Shown: positions 27,244-35,194 of the stretch, piece after piece | How positions within the stretch are numbered: the first letter of the stretch is position 1 | How the letters are laid out: each line of letters opens with the position of its first letter | Assembly (NCBI GenBank): GCA_050260275.1 | Contig: JBLNBX010000272.1 | Location: 1 to 52,079, forward strand | Direction of reading: 5' to 3' | Origin: DATMXS01 sp050260275 | GTDB lineage: Bacteria; Acidobacteriota; Terriglobia; Bryobacterales; Bryobacteraceae | DNA: 52,079 nucleotides | The notes under the pieces: model-generated | Seen by the model: the letters and a program-made list of their open reading frames with translations, nothing else | Told to the model about the DNA's origin: nothing | Databases searched by the model: none | Made by a program: the position numbers and the translations under genes

Positions 27244-28251
27244 CTACTCCTGCTCCTTCCGCAGCACGCGCTCGCCCATTGCGTACTTCAGCTCCGCGAG
27301 CCCCTGGTTCGCGGCAGCGGAAATAGCGAAGAAATCCAGCCCCCGCCCGGCTGCGTGCCGGCGCAGCGCCTCTATGCGTGACCGGTCCTGAACCGCGTCG
27401 AGCTTCGTCGCCACCACGATCATTGGCTTGGCCGCCAGGGCGTCGCTGAAGCCCGCGAGTTCCCGCATGACGACCTCGAAATCTTCCACCGGGTCGCGCT
27501 CGTTCGCCTCGGAAACGTCAACGAGATGCGCGAGCAGCCGCGTGCGCTCGACGTGCCGCAGAAAGCGTGTTCCAAGCCCGTGGCCTTCGTGTGCGCCCTC
27601 GATCAGGCCGGGGATGTCCGCCACCACATACGTCCTGAGGTCGTCCAGGCTCACCACGCCCAGGTGCGGCTCGAGCGTCGTGAAAGGATAGTCGGCGATC
27701 TTGGGGCGCGCCGCTGAGATAGCTGAGACAAGAGTGGATTTCCCGGCGTTCGGGAACCCGACCAGGCCCACGTCCGCCAGAAGCTTCAGCTCCAGCCGCA
27801 GACGCTTCTCTTCACCCGGCTTGCCGGGCTCGTGCTCAGTGGGCGCCTGGTGGGTGGAGGTAGCAAACCGCGCATTGCCGCGGCCTCCGCGCCCTCCGCG
27901 CGCAACTACGAAGCGCTCCCCGGGGACCGTGAAGTCGTGGATCAGTTCGCCGGTGTCAGCGTCGTAAGCCACCGTGCCCACGGGCACCGGGAGCTCGATG
28001 GACTTGCCATCGCGCCCCGTCCGGTTGCTGCCCTCCCCGTGACGGCCGCGCCCGGCCCGGTGCTCCGGATTGTAGCGGAAGTGAAGGAGGGTGTTGTAGT
28101 TTTCGTCAGCGACCAGAATTACGTCACCGCCGCGGCCGCCATCGCCGCCGCTCGGCCCCCCGCGCGGGACGTACTTCTCTCGCCGGAAGGCCAGGCAGCC
28201 GTTACCACCGTCACCCGCCTTCACCTGGATGGTGACTTCGTCTATGAACAC
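27244..28251 (-). CDS. obg: GTPase Obg/CgtA
   Basis: 335 residues. The Obg fold comes first, with Gly-rich glycine turns ('GGDGGRGGDVI', 'ARGGRGGRGNARF'). The G domain has G1 GFPNAGKS, G2 'YPFTTLEP', G3 'DIPGLIEGAHEGHGLG' and G4 'ATKLDAV'. The third, C-terminal OCT domain found in some Obg proteins is absent, as in E. coli-sized versions. Obg binds the 50S subunit and acts in ribosome maturation and stress control. GTG start, nine bases after rpmA, the usual rplU-rpmA-obg order. Confidence 0.96.
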   Translation of the reverse strand: MFIDEVTIQVKAGDGGNGCLAFRREKYVPRGGPSGGDGGRGGDVILVADENYNTLLHFRYNPEHRAGRGRHGEGSNRTGRDGKSIELPVPVGTVAYDADTGELIHDFTVPGERFVVARGGRGGRGNARFATSTHQAPTEHEPGKPGEEKRLRLELKLLADVGLVGFPNAGKSTLVSAISAARPKIADYPFTTLEPHLGVVSLDDLRTYVVADIPGLIEGAHEGHGLGTRFLRHVERTRLLAHLVDVSEANERDPVEDFEVVMRELAGFSDALAAKPMIVVATKLDAVQDRSRIEALRRHAAGRGLDFFAISAAANQGLAELKYAMGERVLRKEQE

Positions 28252-28260
28252 TGACGAGCG

Positions 28261-28521
28261 CTATTCTGCGACCGCCGAAACGGAGACGAACTTGCCTGCC
28301 CGGCCGCGGTCGCGGTACTTCACGATGCCCGAGATCTTCGCGAACAGGGTATCGTCGCTTCCAATTCCGACGTTCTCGCCGGGCTTGATCTTCGTGCCGC
28401 GCTGCCGCACGAGGATCGATCCGCCCGTGACCGTCTGGCCGTCGAAGACCTTCACGCCGAGGCGCTGGGCGTTCGAGTCGCGCCCGTTTCTTGAGCTTCC
28501 AAGTCCTTTTTTATGCGCCAT
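28261..28521 (-). CDS. rpmA: 50S ribosomal protein L27
   Basis: 86 residues beginning MAHKKGLGSSRNGRDSNAQR, the standard L27 N-terminus that reaches the peptidyl-transferase centre; no Firmicute-type cleavable leader is present. 'GGSILVRQRGTKIKPGENVG' follows. The ATG has TAGGAG just upstream, and the gene sits nine bases after rplU. Confidence 0.98.
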   Translation of the reverse strand: MAHKKGLGSSRNGRDSNAQRLGVKVFDGQTVTGGSILVRQRGTKIKPGENVGIGSDDTLFAKISGIVKYRDRGRAGKFVSVSAVAE

Positions 28522-28530
28522 TTGGAACTC

Positions 28531-28842
28531 CTAGACGACGATGTCGGTCACCTTCAGCCGGGTGAAATACTGCCTGTGGCCGATGGTCCTGCGATACTGC
28601 TTCTTCCGCTTGAACTTGAAAACGCGGATCTTTTCGCCGTGCCCGTGCCCGACGATCGTGGCCATTACTTTGGCTCCGCTCAAATCGCCGCCGGCAAGGA
28701 CCTCTCCGGGCTCGCGGCTCACCGCCAGAACGGCGTTCAACTGAAGCTCGACGCCGACATCCCACGGGAGTTTCTCAACTTCAATGGTTTCGCCGGGGCT
28801 GACGCGGTACTGCTTTCCGCCGGTCTGAATCACTGCGTACAT
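28531..28842 (-). CDS. rplU: 50S ribosomal protein L21
   Basis: 103 residues beginning MYAVIQTGGKQYRV, the canonical L21 start, and ending with the 'YRRTIGHRQYFTRLKVTDI' tail that binds 23S rRNA. ATG 28842 is preceded by AGGAAGG. It leads the rplU-rpmA-obg operon; the promoter must lie in the 220 bases upstream, where I see no clear -35/-10 pair or known leader structure. Confidence 0.97.
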   Translation of the reverse strand: MYAVIQTGGKQYRVSPGETIEVEKLPWDVGVELQLNAVLAVSREPGEVLAGGDLSGAKVMATIVGHGHGEKIRVFKFKRKKQYRRTIGHRQYFTRLKVTDIVV

Positions 28843-29064
28843 ACCAAAACCTTCCTGTTCGCTTGTTGCTTTGCTCGGAGGCCGACCTTGCGCGTAGAGG
28901 CGCACTGAAAGCGTGCGCACCGAAGGTGACGATATCTAAGTTTACACCACCCGCGCGCTCCGCTCCAAGCCTTGCCGGGGCGTTGACAGCCGGCCCGGAC
29001 AGGAAACACCATAGGCCTTGGTAACTCTGGGGAGGCCCCAGGAGTCCCTCTCATCGAGCAAACC

Positions 29065-30282
29065 ATGTCCACTGCCGCTTTCATTCGCGACGCGCTTGCC
29101 GCCGGCGACGGCATTCTGCGTCTGGCGCCCTGCTGGGTGCCCCGAGCATTCCAGACGCCGGGTGGCCGGCTCCGGCTCGATCCTCGCGACCTGTACGCCC
29201 TTGGCGCCCACCGCGGCGGCATCGACGAGCGCTGGTTCGCTTCCACGACCCGCGCCGACAATGGCCCCGGCACGCCGGAGGACGAGGGACTCAGCTACAT
29301 CGTTCTGGACGGCCGCCGGATGCTGCTCAAGGACGCCGTAGAGAGTTTTGGCGACCTGCTGCTTGGCGCCGAAACCATGCGGGAGCATGGCGGCTGGAAC
29401 GTGCTCTGCAAGTTCTTCGACAACATGGGGCCGCTGCCGCTCCACATGCACCAGACGGATGAGCACGCGGCCCGCGTCGGCGCGCGCGGCAAGCCCGAAT
29501 CGTACTACTTCCCGCCTCAGTACAATCAATCGCTTAACTCGTTCCCGTACACCTTCATGGGCCTGAACCCCGGCACCACGAAGGACGACATCTGCCGCTG
29601 CCTGGAGCGCTGGAACGAGGGCGACAACGGCATCCTGTACCACTCCCGCGCTTACAAGCTCCGGCCCGGAACCGGCTGGGACATCCCTGCCGGAGTGCTG
29701 CACGCGCCGGGCTCGTTGGTCACATACGAGCCTCAGCTCAACTCCGACGTGTTCGCGATGTTCCAATCGCTGTGCGAAGATCGCCCCGTGCCCAGGGATC
29801 TGCTGGTGAGGAACGTTCCTCCCGAGTTGCATGACGATCTCGACTACATCGTGGGGATGCTCGACTGGGAAGGCAATCTCGACCCGGACTTCGTGACAAA
29901 GCGCTTCATGGAACCGGTTCCGGTGCGCGATGAATCCGAAATGGCCGAGTGCGGCTACTGCGAGAAGTGGATCTCCTACCGCACGCGGCTGTTCTCGGCC
30001 AAGGAGCTGACCATCCTGCCCGGCCGGACGGCCGTGATCCGGGATGCCGCCGCGTACGGGGCAGTTGTGGTCCAGGGCCACGGACGCGTTGGGGCGCTGG
30101 ACGTGGAAGCGCCGTCGCTGATTCGCTATGGCCAGATGACGCGCGACGAGCTCTTTGTCACCTCCGCCGCGGCCGCCGCGGGCGTGCCCATACGGAACGC
30201 AAGCTCGGCCGAACCGCTCGTCATCCTGAAGCACTTCGGCCCCGGCGACGCCGAACCGCTGGTTGGCCGCGCGGCTTCATGA
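29065..30282 (+). CDS. Cupin/phosphomannose isomerase-like protein
   Basis: 405 residues. The middle contains a probable metal-binding cupin core: 'GPLPLHMHQTDEHA' (His-x-His and Glu) and, later, 'GWDIPAGVLHAPGSLVTYEP' (further His), the spacing seen in class I mannose-6-phosphate isomerase-like proteins. The strict PMI signature is not evident, so the reaction is uncertain: a sugar isomerase or other cupin enzyme. A second beta-rich segment (about 300-390) could be the C-terminal barrel. There is no close Shine-Dalgarno; a CTGGGG-AGG-CCCCAG hairpin (29027-29041) lies in the leader. The gene is monocistronic or linked to fmdB 53 bases downstream. Confidence 0.65.
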   Translation: MSTAAFIRDALAAGDGILRLAPCWVPRAFQTPGGRLRLDPRDLYALGAHRGGIDERWFASTTRADNGPGTPEDEGLSYIVLDGRRMLLKDAVESFGDLLLGAETMREHGGWNVLCKFFDNMGPLPLHMHQTDEHAARVGARGKPESYYFPPQYNQSLNSFPYTFMGLNPGTTKDDICRCLERWNEGDNGILYHSRAYKLRPGTGWDIPAGVLHAPGSLVTYEPQLNSDVFAMFQSLCEDRPVPRDLLVRNVPPELHDDLDYIVGMLDWEGNLDPDFVTKRFMEPVPVRDESEMAECGYCEKWISYRTRLFSAKELTILPGRTAVIRDAAAYGAVVVQGHGRVGALDVEAPSLIRYGQMTRDELFVTSAAAAAGVPIRNASSAEPLVILKHFGPGDAEPLVGRAAS

Positions 30283-30309
30283 AGGGCCGTCACCTGATCG
30301 CGGCGAATT

Positions 30310-30339
30310 GCATCGTCTAGACTGGTAGAGGAACGATGC
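30310..30339 (+). promoter_or_regulatory. Hairpin enclosing the fmdB start region
   Basis: GCATCGT (30310-30316) pairs perfectly with ACGATGC (30333-30339), which contains the fmdB start codon; the 16-base loop holds the AGAGGA ribosome site. The start codon would be paired in the folded mRNA, a possible translational control. Confidence 0.45.
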
Positions 30340-30548
30340 CGTTATACGAATACCACTGCGCAGAATGCGGCGCGCGGTTTGAGCAGCTCAGGCGCATGAG
30401 CGAGGCCGACAACCCACTGGTGTGCCCGAAGTGCAAGTCCGAGCGCGTGTCCAGGCAGTTGTCGACGTTCGCGAGCAAGATTGACGGCGGCCTGGCTCCG
30501 TGCGGGCGGCCGTCGTCTTCGTGCAGTTCGTCCAGCCGCTTTACTTGA
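30336..30548 (+). CDS. FmdB-family zinc ribbon protein
   Basis: 70 residues. It starts MPLYEYHCAECGARFE, the FmdB/CxxC_CxxC_SSSS pattern, with Cys pairs C8/C11 and C30/C33 for one zinc, and has a Ser-rich tail. It is a putative regulatory protein of unknown role; the name comes from a formamidase-linked gene in Methylophilus. The ribosome site AGAGGA precedes the ATG by six bases and lies inside the hairpin listed at 30310-30339. Confidence 0.9.
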   Translation: MPLYEYHCAECGARFEQLRRMSEADNPLVCPKCKSERVSRQLSTFASKIDGGLAPCGRPSSSCSSSSRFT

Positions 30549-30559
30549 GGCTGAGATCA

Positions 30560-30578
30560 GGGCGGCGGTCTGCCGCCC
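30560..30578. terminator. Hairpin between convergent fmdB and SYLF genes
   Basis: GGGCGGC (30560-30566), loop GGTCT, GCCGCCC (30572-30578). A perfect seven-base-pair stem between convergent stops (30548 and 30603), without a T-run on either side. It plausibly acts as a bidirectional 3'-end structure. Confidence 0.4.
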
Positions 30579-30602
30579 CAATCCCTTCAGCAGACGGGCA
30601 CA

Positions 30603-31343
30603 TCACTTCGGAACGACGCTACCCGTAGGCGGATACCGCTTAGGCGCGGGCTGCGCGGGAGCGGCGGTTTCCTCGTCAGTCAGAGGCGCCTGAGAGGGCG
30701 TCGTCTTCCCCGTCCCGGCCAGAGCCTGTTCGAACGGCTGTGCCGCCGGGGGACTCGCCACGCGTCCATCGAGGATCATCGCGTTCGGCGCCTTGTATCC
30801 GTACAGATCCTTGTTGGCGGAATCGTCCTGGCTGAGCCGCGCGCCTCCTATGTCCACCCCGGCGAACGCGCCGCCTGAGCGCGCCCAGACGAGGACGCCC
30901 TCGTGCTCATCGGTAGACGGACCGCTGGTCCCGGCCGCCGCCTTGGCGCTGGCCTCGAACTTCAGGTCGTTATTGAGCAGCCTGTAGCGCGCTGTTTCGC
31001 CCATGACGAGAATGATGTAATCGGTCTCCTGCCCTCCAGCCTGCAATCCGACGCTGCCCGCGCGCATATCGATGCCGGCCGGCGCTGACCAGCCGCTGGG
31101 CGTACGGCAGCTCGCGAATCCAGCCCCGTAAGTGGCGCTAAAGAGGAATGCGCCGCGTTTCACGTTGGGCAGCACGGCAATGCATTGCGCTTCGGCGAGC
31201 GTGTCTGCCGGTATGGTCCCCCTCCCCTGGTTGAGGACCATAGCCGCTTCCTTCAACCGCTCCGTGGTTGAGTTCCCTTCCGCAGCCGCTGCTGCAACCG
31301 GCAGGAGCGCCGCGGCAGCTATGATAGCGAGTAACTTCTTCAT
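30603..31343 (-). CDS. SYLF-domain (Ysc84-like) lipid-binding protein, copy 1
   Basis: 246 residues: a Sec signal (MKKLLAIIAAAALLPVAAAA), then a SYLF/Ysc84 domain with 'IPADTLAEAQCIAVLPNVKR', 'GYGAGFASCR'-like 'ATYGAGFASCR', 'YIILVMGETARYRLLNNDLKF' in pieces and 'WARSGGAFAGVDIGGARL'. The tail is Pro/Ala-rich and about 30 residues longer than that of copy 2. The family binds phosphoinositide-type lipids in eukaryotes; in bacteria these exported proteins have no settled role. The ATG has the strong site GGGAGGAGAT. It lies downstream of a closely related copy (31656-32300), and their upstream regions are also alike, showing a tandem duplication. Confidence 0.88.
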   Translation of the reverse strand: MKKLLAIIAAAALLPVAAAAAEGNSTTERLKEAAMVLNQGRGTIPADTLAEAQCIAVLPNVKRGAFLFSATYGAGFASCRTPSGWSAPAGIDMRAGSVGLQAGGQETDYIILVMGETARYRLLNNDLKFEASAKAAAGTSGPSTDEHEGVLVWARSGGAFAGVDIGGARLSQDDSANKDLYGYKAPNAMILDGRVASPPAAQPFEQALAGTGKTTPSQAPLTDEETAAPAQPAPKRYPPTGSVVPK

Positions 31344-31485
31344 ATCTCCTCCCTCACTGAATGCAACTCGGGGATAGTCTGAAACGATAAATTGCGTTTA
31401 TTTACATCGCCCCCGATTCCGCTGCGCCGGCGATCCCGTCGCTGCGGCAGCGGTCCAAATAAGTGCTAGCAATTGCGCTGCCCTA

Positions 31486-31655
31486 TCAGAACGGAGGTCC
31501 GCGGGACCGAGCGCGGCTGAGGAGGCTGACAATGAAGCGGCCGGCCGCGGCTGGCCGGAGCGGGAACAGGCGTGGCGCTGCGAAAACTAGAGCCAGTTAC
31601 ACGCCGGACTCCGGCGAGCCACGGCCACTACAGCGGAACAATTCCGGCCCACTTA
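31486..31655 (-). pseudogene. Decayed 3' fragment of the neighbouring methyltransferase gene
   Basis: This spacer between the two SYLF genes aligns with the 3' end of the intact methyltransferase gene (from its stop at 32447 upward). Over the last 31 bases, including the TGA stop, 21 match and all ten differences are transitions. The ungapped match continues at roughly 50 to 60 percent identity through 31608-31655, where ACTCCGGCG and GGCCCA blocks are shared. The fragment is no longer open: the reading frame is degraded. It is the scar left by a tandem duplication of the methyltransferase end with the SYLF gene. Confidence 0.65.
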
Positions 31656-32300
31656 CTAACGGCTTCTCCGCGGCAGAGCCTGCTCGAATGACCTCGATGC
31701 CGGGGGAGCCTGCACCTGGCCCTCGAGGATCAACGAATTTGGCACCTTGTGTCCGTAGAGTTTCTCGTTAGCCGAGCTGTCCTGCGTCAGCCGCGCCCCG
31801 TTGACGTCCACGCCGGCAAACGCGCCGCCTGAGCGGGCCCAGACGACGACGTCTTGACCCGTTTCGTCCGTTGATGGCCCGGTCGTGCCCAGGGCCGCGG
31901 AGGCTCGTGCGTCGAACTTCAGGTCATTGTTCAGCAGCCTGTCGCGCGCATTCTGGCCCATGACCAGGATGACGTAGTCGGCTGAGCTTCCTCCCGCCTG
32001 AAGACCTACGCTGCCCCCCTGCATCGAGATTCCAGCCGGCGGCGACCAGCCGGTCTGCGTTCGGCAACTCGCAAAACCGGCCCCGTAGGTCGCGCCAAAG
32101 ATGAACGCGCCCCGCTTCACGTCGGGCAGCACGGCAATGCACTGCGCGCGGGCGAGCATGTCAGCAGGTATCGTCTGCTTTGCCTCTCGCAGCACCTCAG
32201 CGGATTTGTCGAGACGCTGTGCTTCCGAACTCTTATCAGCCGCTGCGGCGACAAATGGTAGAAATGCCGCGGCAGCTATGAATGCCAGTAATTTCTTCAT
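31656..32300 (-). CDS. SYLF-domain (Ysc84-like) lipid-binding protein, copy 2
   Basis: 214 residues with a Sec signal (MKKLLAFIAAAAFLPFVAAA) and the same SYLF domain as copy 1: 'CIAVLPDVKRGAFIFGATYG', 'YVILVMGQNARDRLLNNDLK' and 'WARSGGAFAGVDVNGARLTQ'. The chain stops soon after the domain, so it lacks copy 1's Pro/Ala-rich extension. ATG 32300 is used because it starts the signal peptide and has GGGAGGAGAT directly upstream. It follows the methyltransferase gene by 146 bases. Both copies keep intact frames and ribosome sites, so both are probably expressed, perhaps with divergent roles. Confidence 0.88.
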   Translation of the reverse strand: MKKLLAFIAAAAFLPFVAAAADKSSEAQRLDKSAEVLREAKQTIPADMLARAQCIAVLPDVKRGAFIFGATYGAGFASCRTQTGWSPPAGISMQGGSVGLQAGGSSADYVILVMGQNARDRLLNNDLKFDARASAALGTTGPSTDETGQDVVVWARSGGAFAGVDVNGARLTQDSSANEKLYGHKVPNSLILEGQVQAPPASRSFEQALPRRSR

Positions 32301-32446
32301 ATCTCCTCCCTTAAGGTGAAACTCGGGGCAGAATGGCGCGCTTAGTAAACTCGATCTCCTGATACGCCCCCCAGCGCCGCTGTGCCGGACGAGCACCCGG
32401 CAACGGCCAGCGGCCCACACAGACGCACAGCAATCGCCCTGCCTCT

Positions 32447-33091
32447 TCAGAGCGGGGGCTTGCGGAACCAGACGTAGTGATGGTTACCGATACGGCTTGC
32501 GGCGGGCGCCCGGAGCAGGACCAGGTCCAGGTAGCGCAGCGGGAACAGAACCCAGCCGAGCACGATGTGTACTCCGGCGCGCCACCATCGCCAGGGTAGG
32601 ATCAGCTTGGCCCATTCCAGGATGAAGACGAGCAGCGTGGCCGTGGGCCCCGTCCGCCAGCCCTCGGCCACTATGTCGAGGTTGCCTCGCATCAGGCGCA
32701 GCGCGTCCGGCGTGAACCGACGATAGTCGCGCGGGTACTCGTGAAACGGGTGACAGAAAGCCGTGACCAGGTGAGCGTATCCGCCCGGCGCGAGCACGCG
32801 CTCAATCTCGCGCATTGCTGCTTCGGGGCATTCCACATGCTCCAGCACTGCGTCGCACTCGATGAGCGTGAACTGCCCGTCGCGAAACGGCAGGCGCTGC
32901 GCATCACACGCCACGTCCACGCCCGGGACGGCAAACAGATCTATGTTGACGAAGCCTTTCGGCCGGCTGCCCGCGCCGCCAATATACAGGTTCCACCGGC
33001 CGAGCGGGAAGTCCTTCGGCTCGCGAGGATTCATCACCAGAGGCCGCGGCGGCTCGAGCAGGCGCCGAAGGCGGGAGGCCGGTCGGCGCAT
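32447..33091 (-). CDS. Class I SAM-dependent methyltransferase (type 11-like)
   Basis: 214 residues. A SAM-binding core is recognisable: 'GFVNIDLFAVPGVDVACDAQ' (acidic end of strand 2), 'LPFRDGQFTLIECDAVLEHV' (motif II/III) and 'EIERVLAPGGYAHLVTAF'. After about residue 150 the chain is hydrophobic ('LLVFILEWAKLILPW', 'HIVLGWVLFPLRYL'), suggesting membrane association. The substrate is unknown; polysaccharide or lipid methylation would fit. ATG 33091 has no Shine-Dalgarno; a TATATT box (33106-33101) ends nine bases before it. The 3' end of this gene is the source of the pseudogene fragment at 31486-31655. Confidence 0.82.
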   Translation of the reverse strand: MRRPASRLRRLLEPPRPLVMNPREPKDFPLGRWNLYIGGAGSRPKGFVNIDLFAVPGVDVACDAQRLPFRDGQFTLIECDAVLEHVECPEAAMREIERVLAPGGYAHLVTAFCHPFHEYPRDYRRFTPDALRLMRGNLDIVAEGWRTGPTATLLVFILEWAKLILPWRWWRAGVHIVLGWVLFPLRYLDLVLLRAPAASRIGNHHYVWFRKPPL

Positions 33092-33156
33092 GCGGTCTAG
33101 AATATATCGCGCTCGGCAGCCCCCGGGTAGTTCCTGGGGCGGGCGCCGCTCGCCGC

Positions 33157-35127
33157 TCAGATCCTGTGAAAGCCCTTGAGGATATCCCGCAGCGTGTAGC
33201 GCAGCGCCACCGGACGGCCGTGCGGGCAGCTCATGGGGCACTCCGTGGCCGCGAGCGCCGCCAGCAGCGACTCCATCTTCGCCTGGTCCAGCCGCATATT
33301 CACCTTGATCGCGGCCCGGCAGGCGATGGAGGCCGCCATCGCCCGGCGCAGGTCGTCCATCGACACGCGCCTGTACTCGCGCTCGGCAATCTCGAGTACC
33401 TCGGAGATGACGCGCTCGATGTCAGCCGTGGCGACGCCCGCCGGTGCGGCCTTCACCGCTATAGTGCGGTTGCCGAAAGGCTCGGTTTCGAGACCTAGAG
33501 CCTGCAGTTCGTCCGCGATCCGGTCGTAGTCGATCTGCTGCGCGGGTGTGAGTGAGATGACCATCGGGATCAGCAGCCGCTGCGTCTCGGCGCTGCCCCT
33601 TGCGCGGTCCCTCAGGATCTTTTCGAACAGGATGCGCTCGTGCGCGACGTGCTGGTCCACGATCCACAGCCCGTCGCGGCCGGCCGCGATGATGAAGCTG
33701 TCGTGCAGTTGTCCTAGCGGGCGCAGGTCTGCGAGCGCCTCCAGGCTCGGGGCGACGTAGTTGAGAACCTCAGGAGGAAATGCGCCGTGCGTGTCGGGCA
33801 CGGGCAGTCGCGGGCCGGCAAACTCAGGCTCGCCGCCGGGAAGCATGTCTGCGCTGCCGGAACCGAAATCGAACCTCGGTGCGGGAGGAACCGCCGCGCG
33901 TAAGGTGAATGACGGGACATCGGGCGCCTGCATGGGCGCGCTTTCAGGCGCAACAGCGCCTTCTGGCGGTTGCGCGGCAGCGTCCGCAGGCACAGGCATG
34001 GCGGATGGCGCCGCGGAGAGCGCGCCGCTCCACGCGGCATCGTACAGGCGTTGACTGAACTCCGAGTACGGCAGCACCGCCGCCGGCTGCGCTCGCGCCG
34101 GAACGGGCATCTCGGAGACAGGCTTCGATGCGACGAGCGCCTCGCGCACTGCGTCCCGGACGAAATCGTGAACCACGCTCTGCGAGCGGAACCGCACCTC
34201 GGTCTTTGCGGGATGGACGTTTACGTCCACTTCCTCCGCCGGGCAGTCGATAAACAGCAGCGCGAACGGATAGCACGCGGGCGGCATCAGGTTGTGGTAC
34301 GCGGAGGTGAGCGCGTGCAGCAGAAGCCGGTCGCGGATCAGACGCCGGTTCACGAAGAGAAAAATCGAGTTGCGGTTCGTCTTCTGCACCTGCGGCCGCG
34401 AAACGAACCCGGTGAGGACGAAGCGCGCTCCGTTCGCCTCCCGCTCGCGCGTCCCAAGGTCTACAAGGCCTTCCAGCACTCCGCTCCCGAATACCTGGTA
34501 CACGCGGTCGCGCAGCCGCTCCACCGGAGTCACGTTGAGCTGCTCGCGGCCCTCGCTGGCAAGCACGAACGTCTTGTCCGTGTGCGCCAGGCTGTAGTGC
34601 GTCACCAGCGAGGCTATGTGCGCCAGCTCAGTCTGCTCCGAGCGCAGGAATTTCCGCCTCGCGGGAACGTTGTAGAAGAGGTCGCGCACGGTGATCTGCG
34701 TTCCCGGCGCGAGCGCCGCCTCGTCCGCGGAAAGCATCTTGCCGCCCGCCACCTCGACGCGCGTGCCCGTGGCCTCGCCGGCCGCGCGCGTTTCCAGCAC
34801 GAGACGCGAGACAGAGGCGATCGACGGCAGCGCCTCGCCGCGGAACCCGAGCGTTGCGATGGAGATGAGATCGGCGGCGCTCGCCAGCTTGCTCGTGGCG
34901 TGGCGCTCGAAGGCAAGCATGGCGTCGTCGCGGAGCATACCGCAGCCGTTGTCGGTGATGCGGATCAGTCTCCGGCCGCCGCCCGATACCTCGACGCGAA
35001 TGGAGGTGGCGCCCGCGTCGAGCGAGTTCTCGAGGAGTTCCTTGACGACGGAGGCGGGACGTTCGACCACCTCTCCGGCCGCAATCTTGTTAGCGATGTC
35101 GTCTGGGAGTATGCGGATGCGGCCCAA
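33157..35127 (-). CDS. mutL: DNA mismatch repair protein MutL
   Basis: 656 residues. The N-terminal GHKL ATPase has 'IAAGEVVERPASVVKELLEN', 'DNGCGM' and 'FRGEALPSIASVSRL'; a Pro/Ala-rich linker spans about 340-440; the C-terminal dimerisation/endonuclease domain has DQHVAHERILFE (491-502), matching DQHA(X)2E(X)4E with Val for Ala, plus a late CPHGRP. The endonuclease motif suggests MutL itself nicks the nascent strand, as in organisms without MutH. The start is TTG with no Shine-Dalgarno; TATAAT (35139-35134) ends six bases before it and overlaps the T-tail of the tolC terminator. Confidence 0.95.
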   Translation of the reverse strand: MGRIRILPDDIANKIAAGEVVERPASVVKELLENSLDAGATSIRVEVSGGGRRLIRITDNGCGMLRDDAMLAFERHATSKLASAADLISIATLGFRGEALPSIASVSRLVLETRAAGEATGTRVEVAGGKMLSADEAALAPGTQITVRDLFYNVPARRKFLRSEQTELAHIASLVTHYSLAHTDKTFVLASEGREQLNVTPVERLRDRVYQVFGSGVLEGLVDLGTREREANGARFVLTGFVSRPQVQKTNRNSIFLFVNRRLIRDRLLLHALTSAYHNLMPPACYPFALLFIDCPAEEVDVNVHPAKTEVRFRSQSVVHDFVRDAVREALVASKPVSEMPVPARAQPAAVLPYSEFSQRLYDAAWSGALSAAPSAMPVPADAAAQPPEGAVAPESAPMQAPDVPSFTLRAAVPPAPRFDFGSGSADMLPGGEPEFAGPRLPVPDTHGAFPPEVLNYVAPSLEALADLRPLGQLHDSFIIAAGRDGLWIVDQHVAHERILFEKILRDRARGSAETQRLLIPMVISLTPAQQIDYDRIADELQALGLETEPFGNRTIAVKAAPAGVATADIERVISEVLEIAEREYRRVSMDDLRRAMAASIACRAAIKVNMRLDQAKMESLLAALAATECPMSCPHGRPVALRYTLRDILKGFHRI

Positions 35128-35133
35128 GCGTCA

Positions 35134-35171
35134 ATTATAAAAGCGGCGACCGCCCGAAGGCGGCCGCCGCT
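35134..35171 (-). terminator. Rho-independent terminator of the export operon, overlapping a mutL -10 box
   Basis: On the minus strand a 13-base-pair stem (35171-35159 with 35154-35142, one G.U pair) closes a TTCG loop and is followed by TTTT then ATAATT. It lies 24 bases after the TolC-family stop. The tail also reads TATAAT (35139-35134), seven bases ahead of the mutL TTG, so the end of one unit and the start of the next share sequence. Confidence 0.85.
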
Positions 35172-35194
35172 CCGTTACTTCCGTTGGGATTCGG

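Larger units (their letters stand above)
30603..32449 (-). repeat. Diverged tandem duplication: methyltransferase 3' end plus SYLF gene
   Basis: Two units offset by about 957 to 963 bases. Unit 1 is 30603 to about 31655 and unit 2 is 31656 to about 32570. Matching parts include the SYLF genes, the GGGAGGAGATATG start regions at 31343 and 32300, the leader segments (both containing an AACTCGGGG block) and, in unit 1, a decayed copy of the methyltransferase 3' end. Aligned without gaps over long stretches, most differences in the non-coding part are transitions. Confidence 0.7.

Noticed and set aside
28983..28988. Perfect TTGACA upstream of the cupin/PMI-like gene.
   Set aside because: No acceptable -10 hexamer at 16-18 bases; CATAGG lies too far at 21.
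30300..30345. tRNA-like 'TCTAGACTGGTAGAGGA' ahead of fmdB.
   Set aside because: No acceptor stem, anticodon arm or TTCRA loop follows; it is a hairpin loop carrying the fmdB ribosome site.
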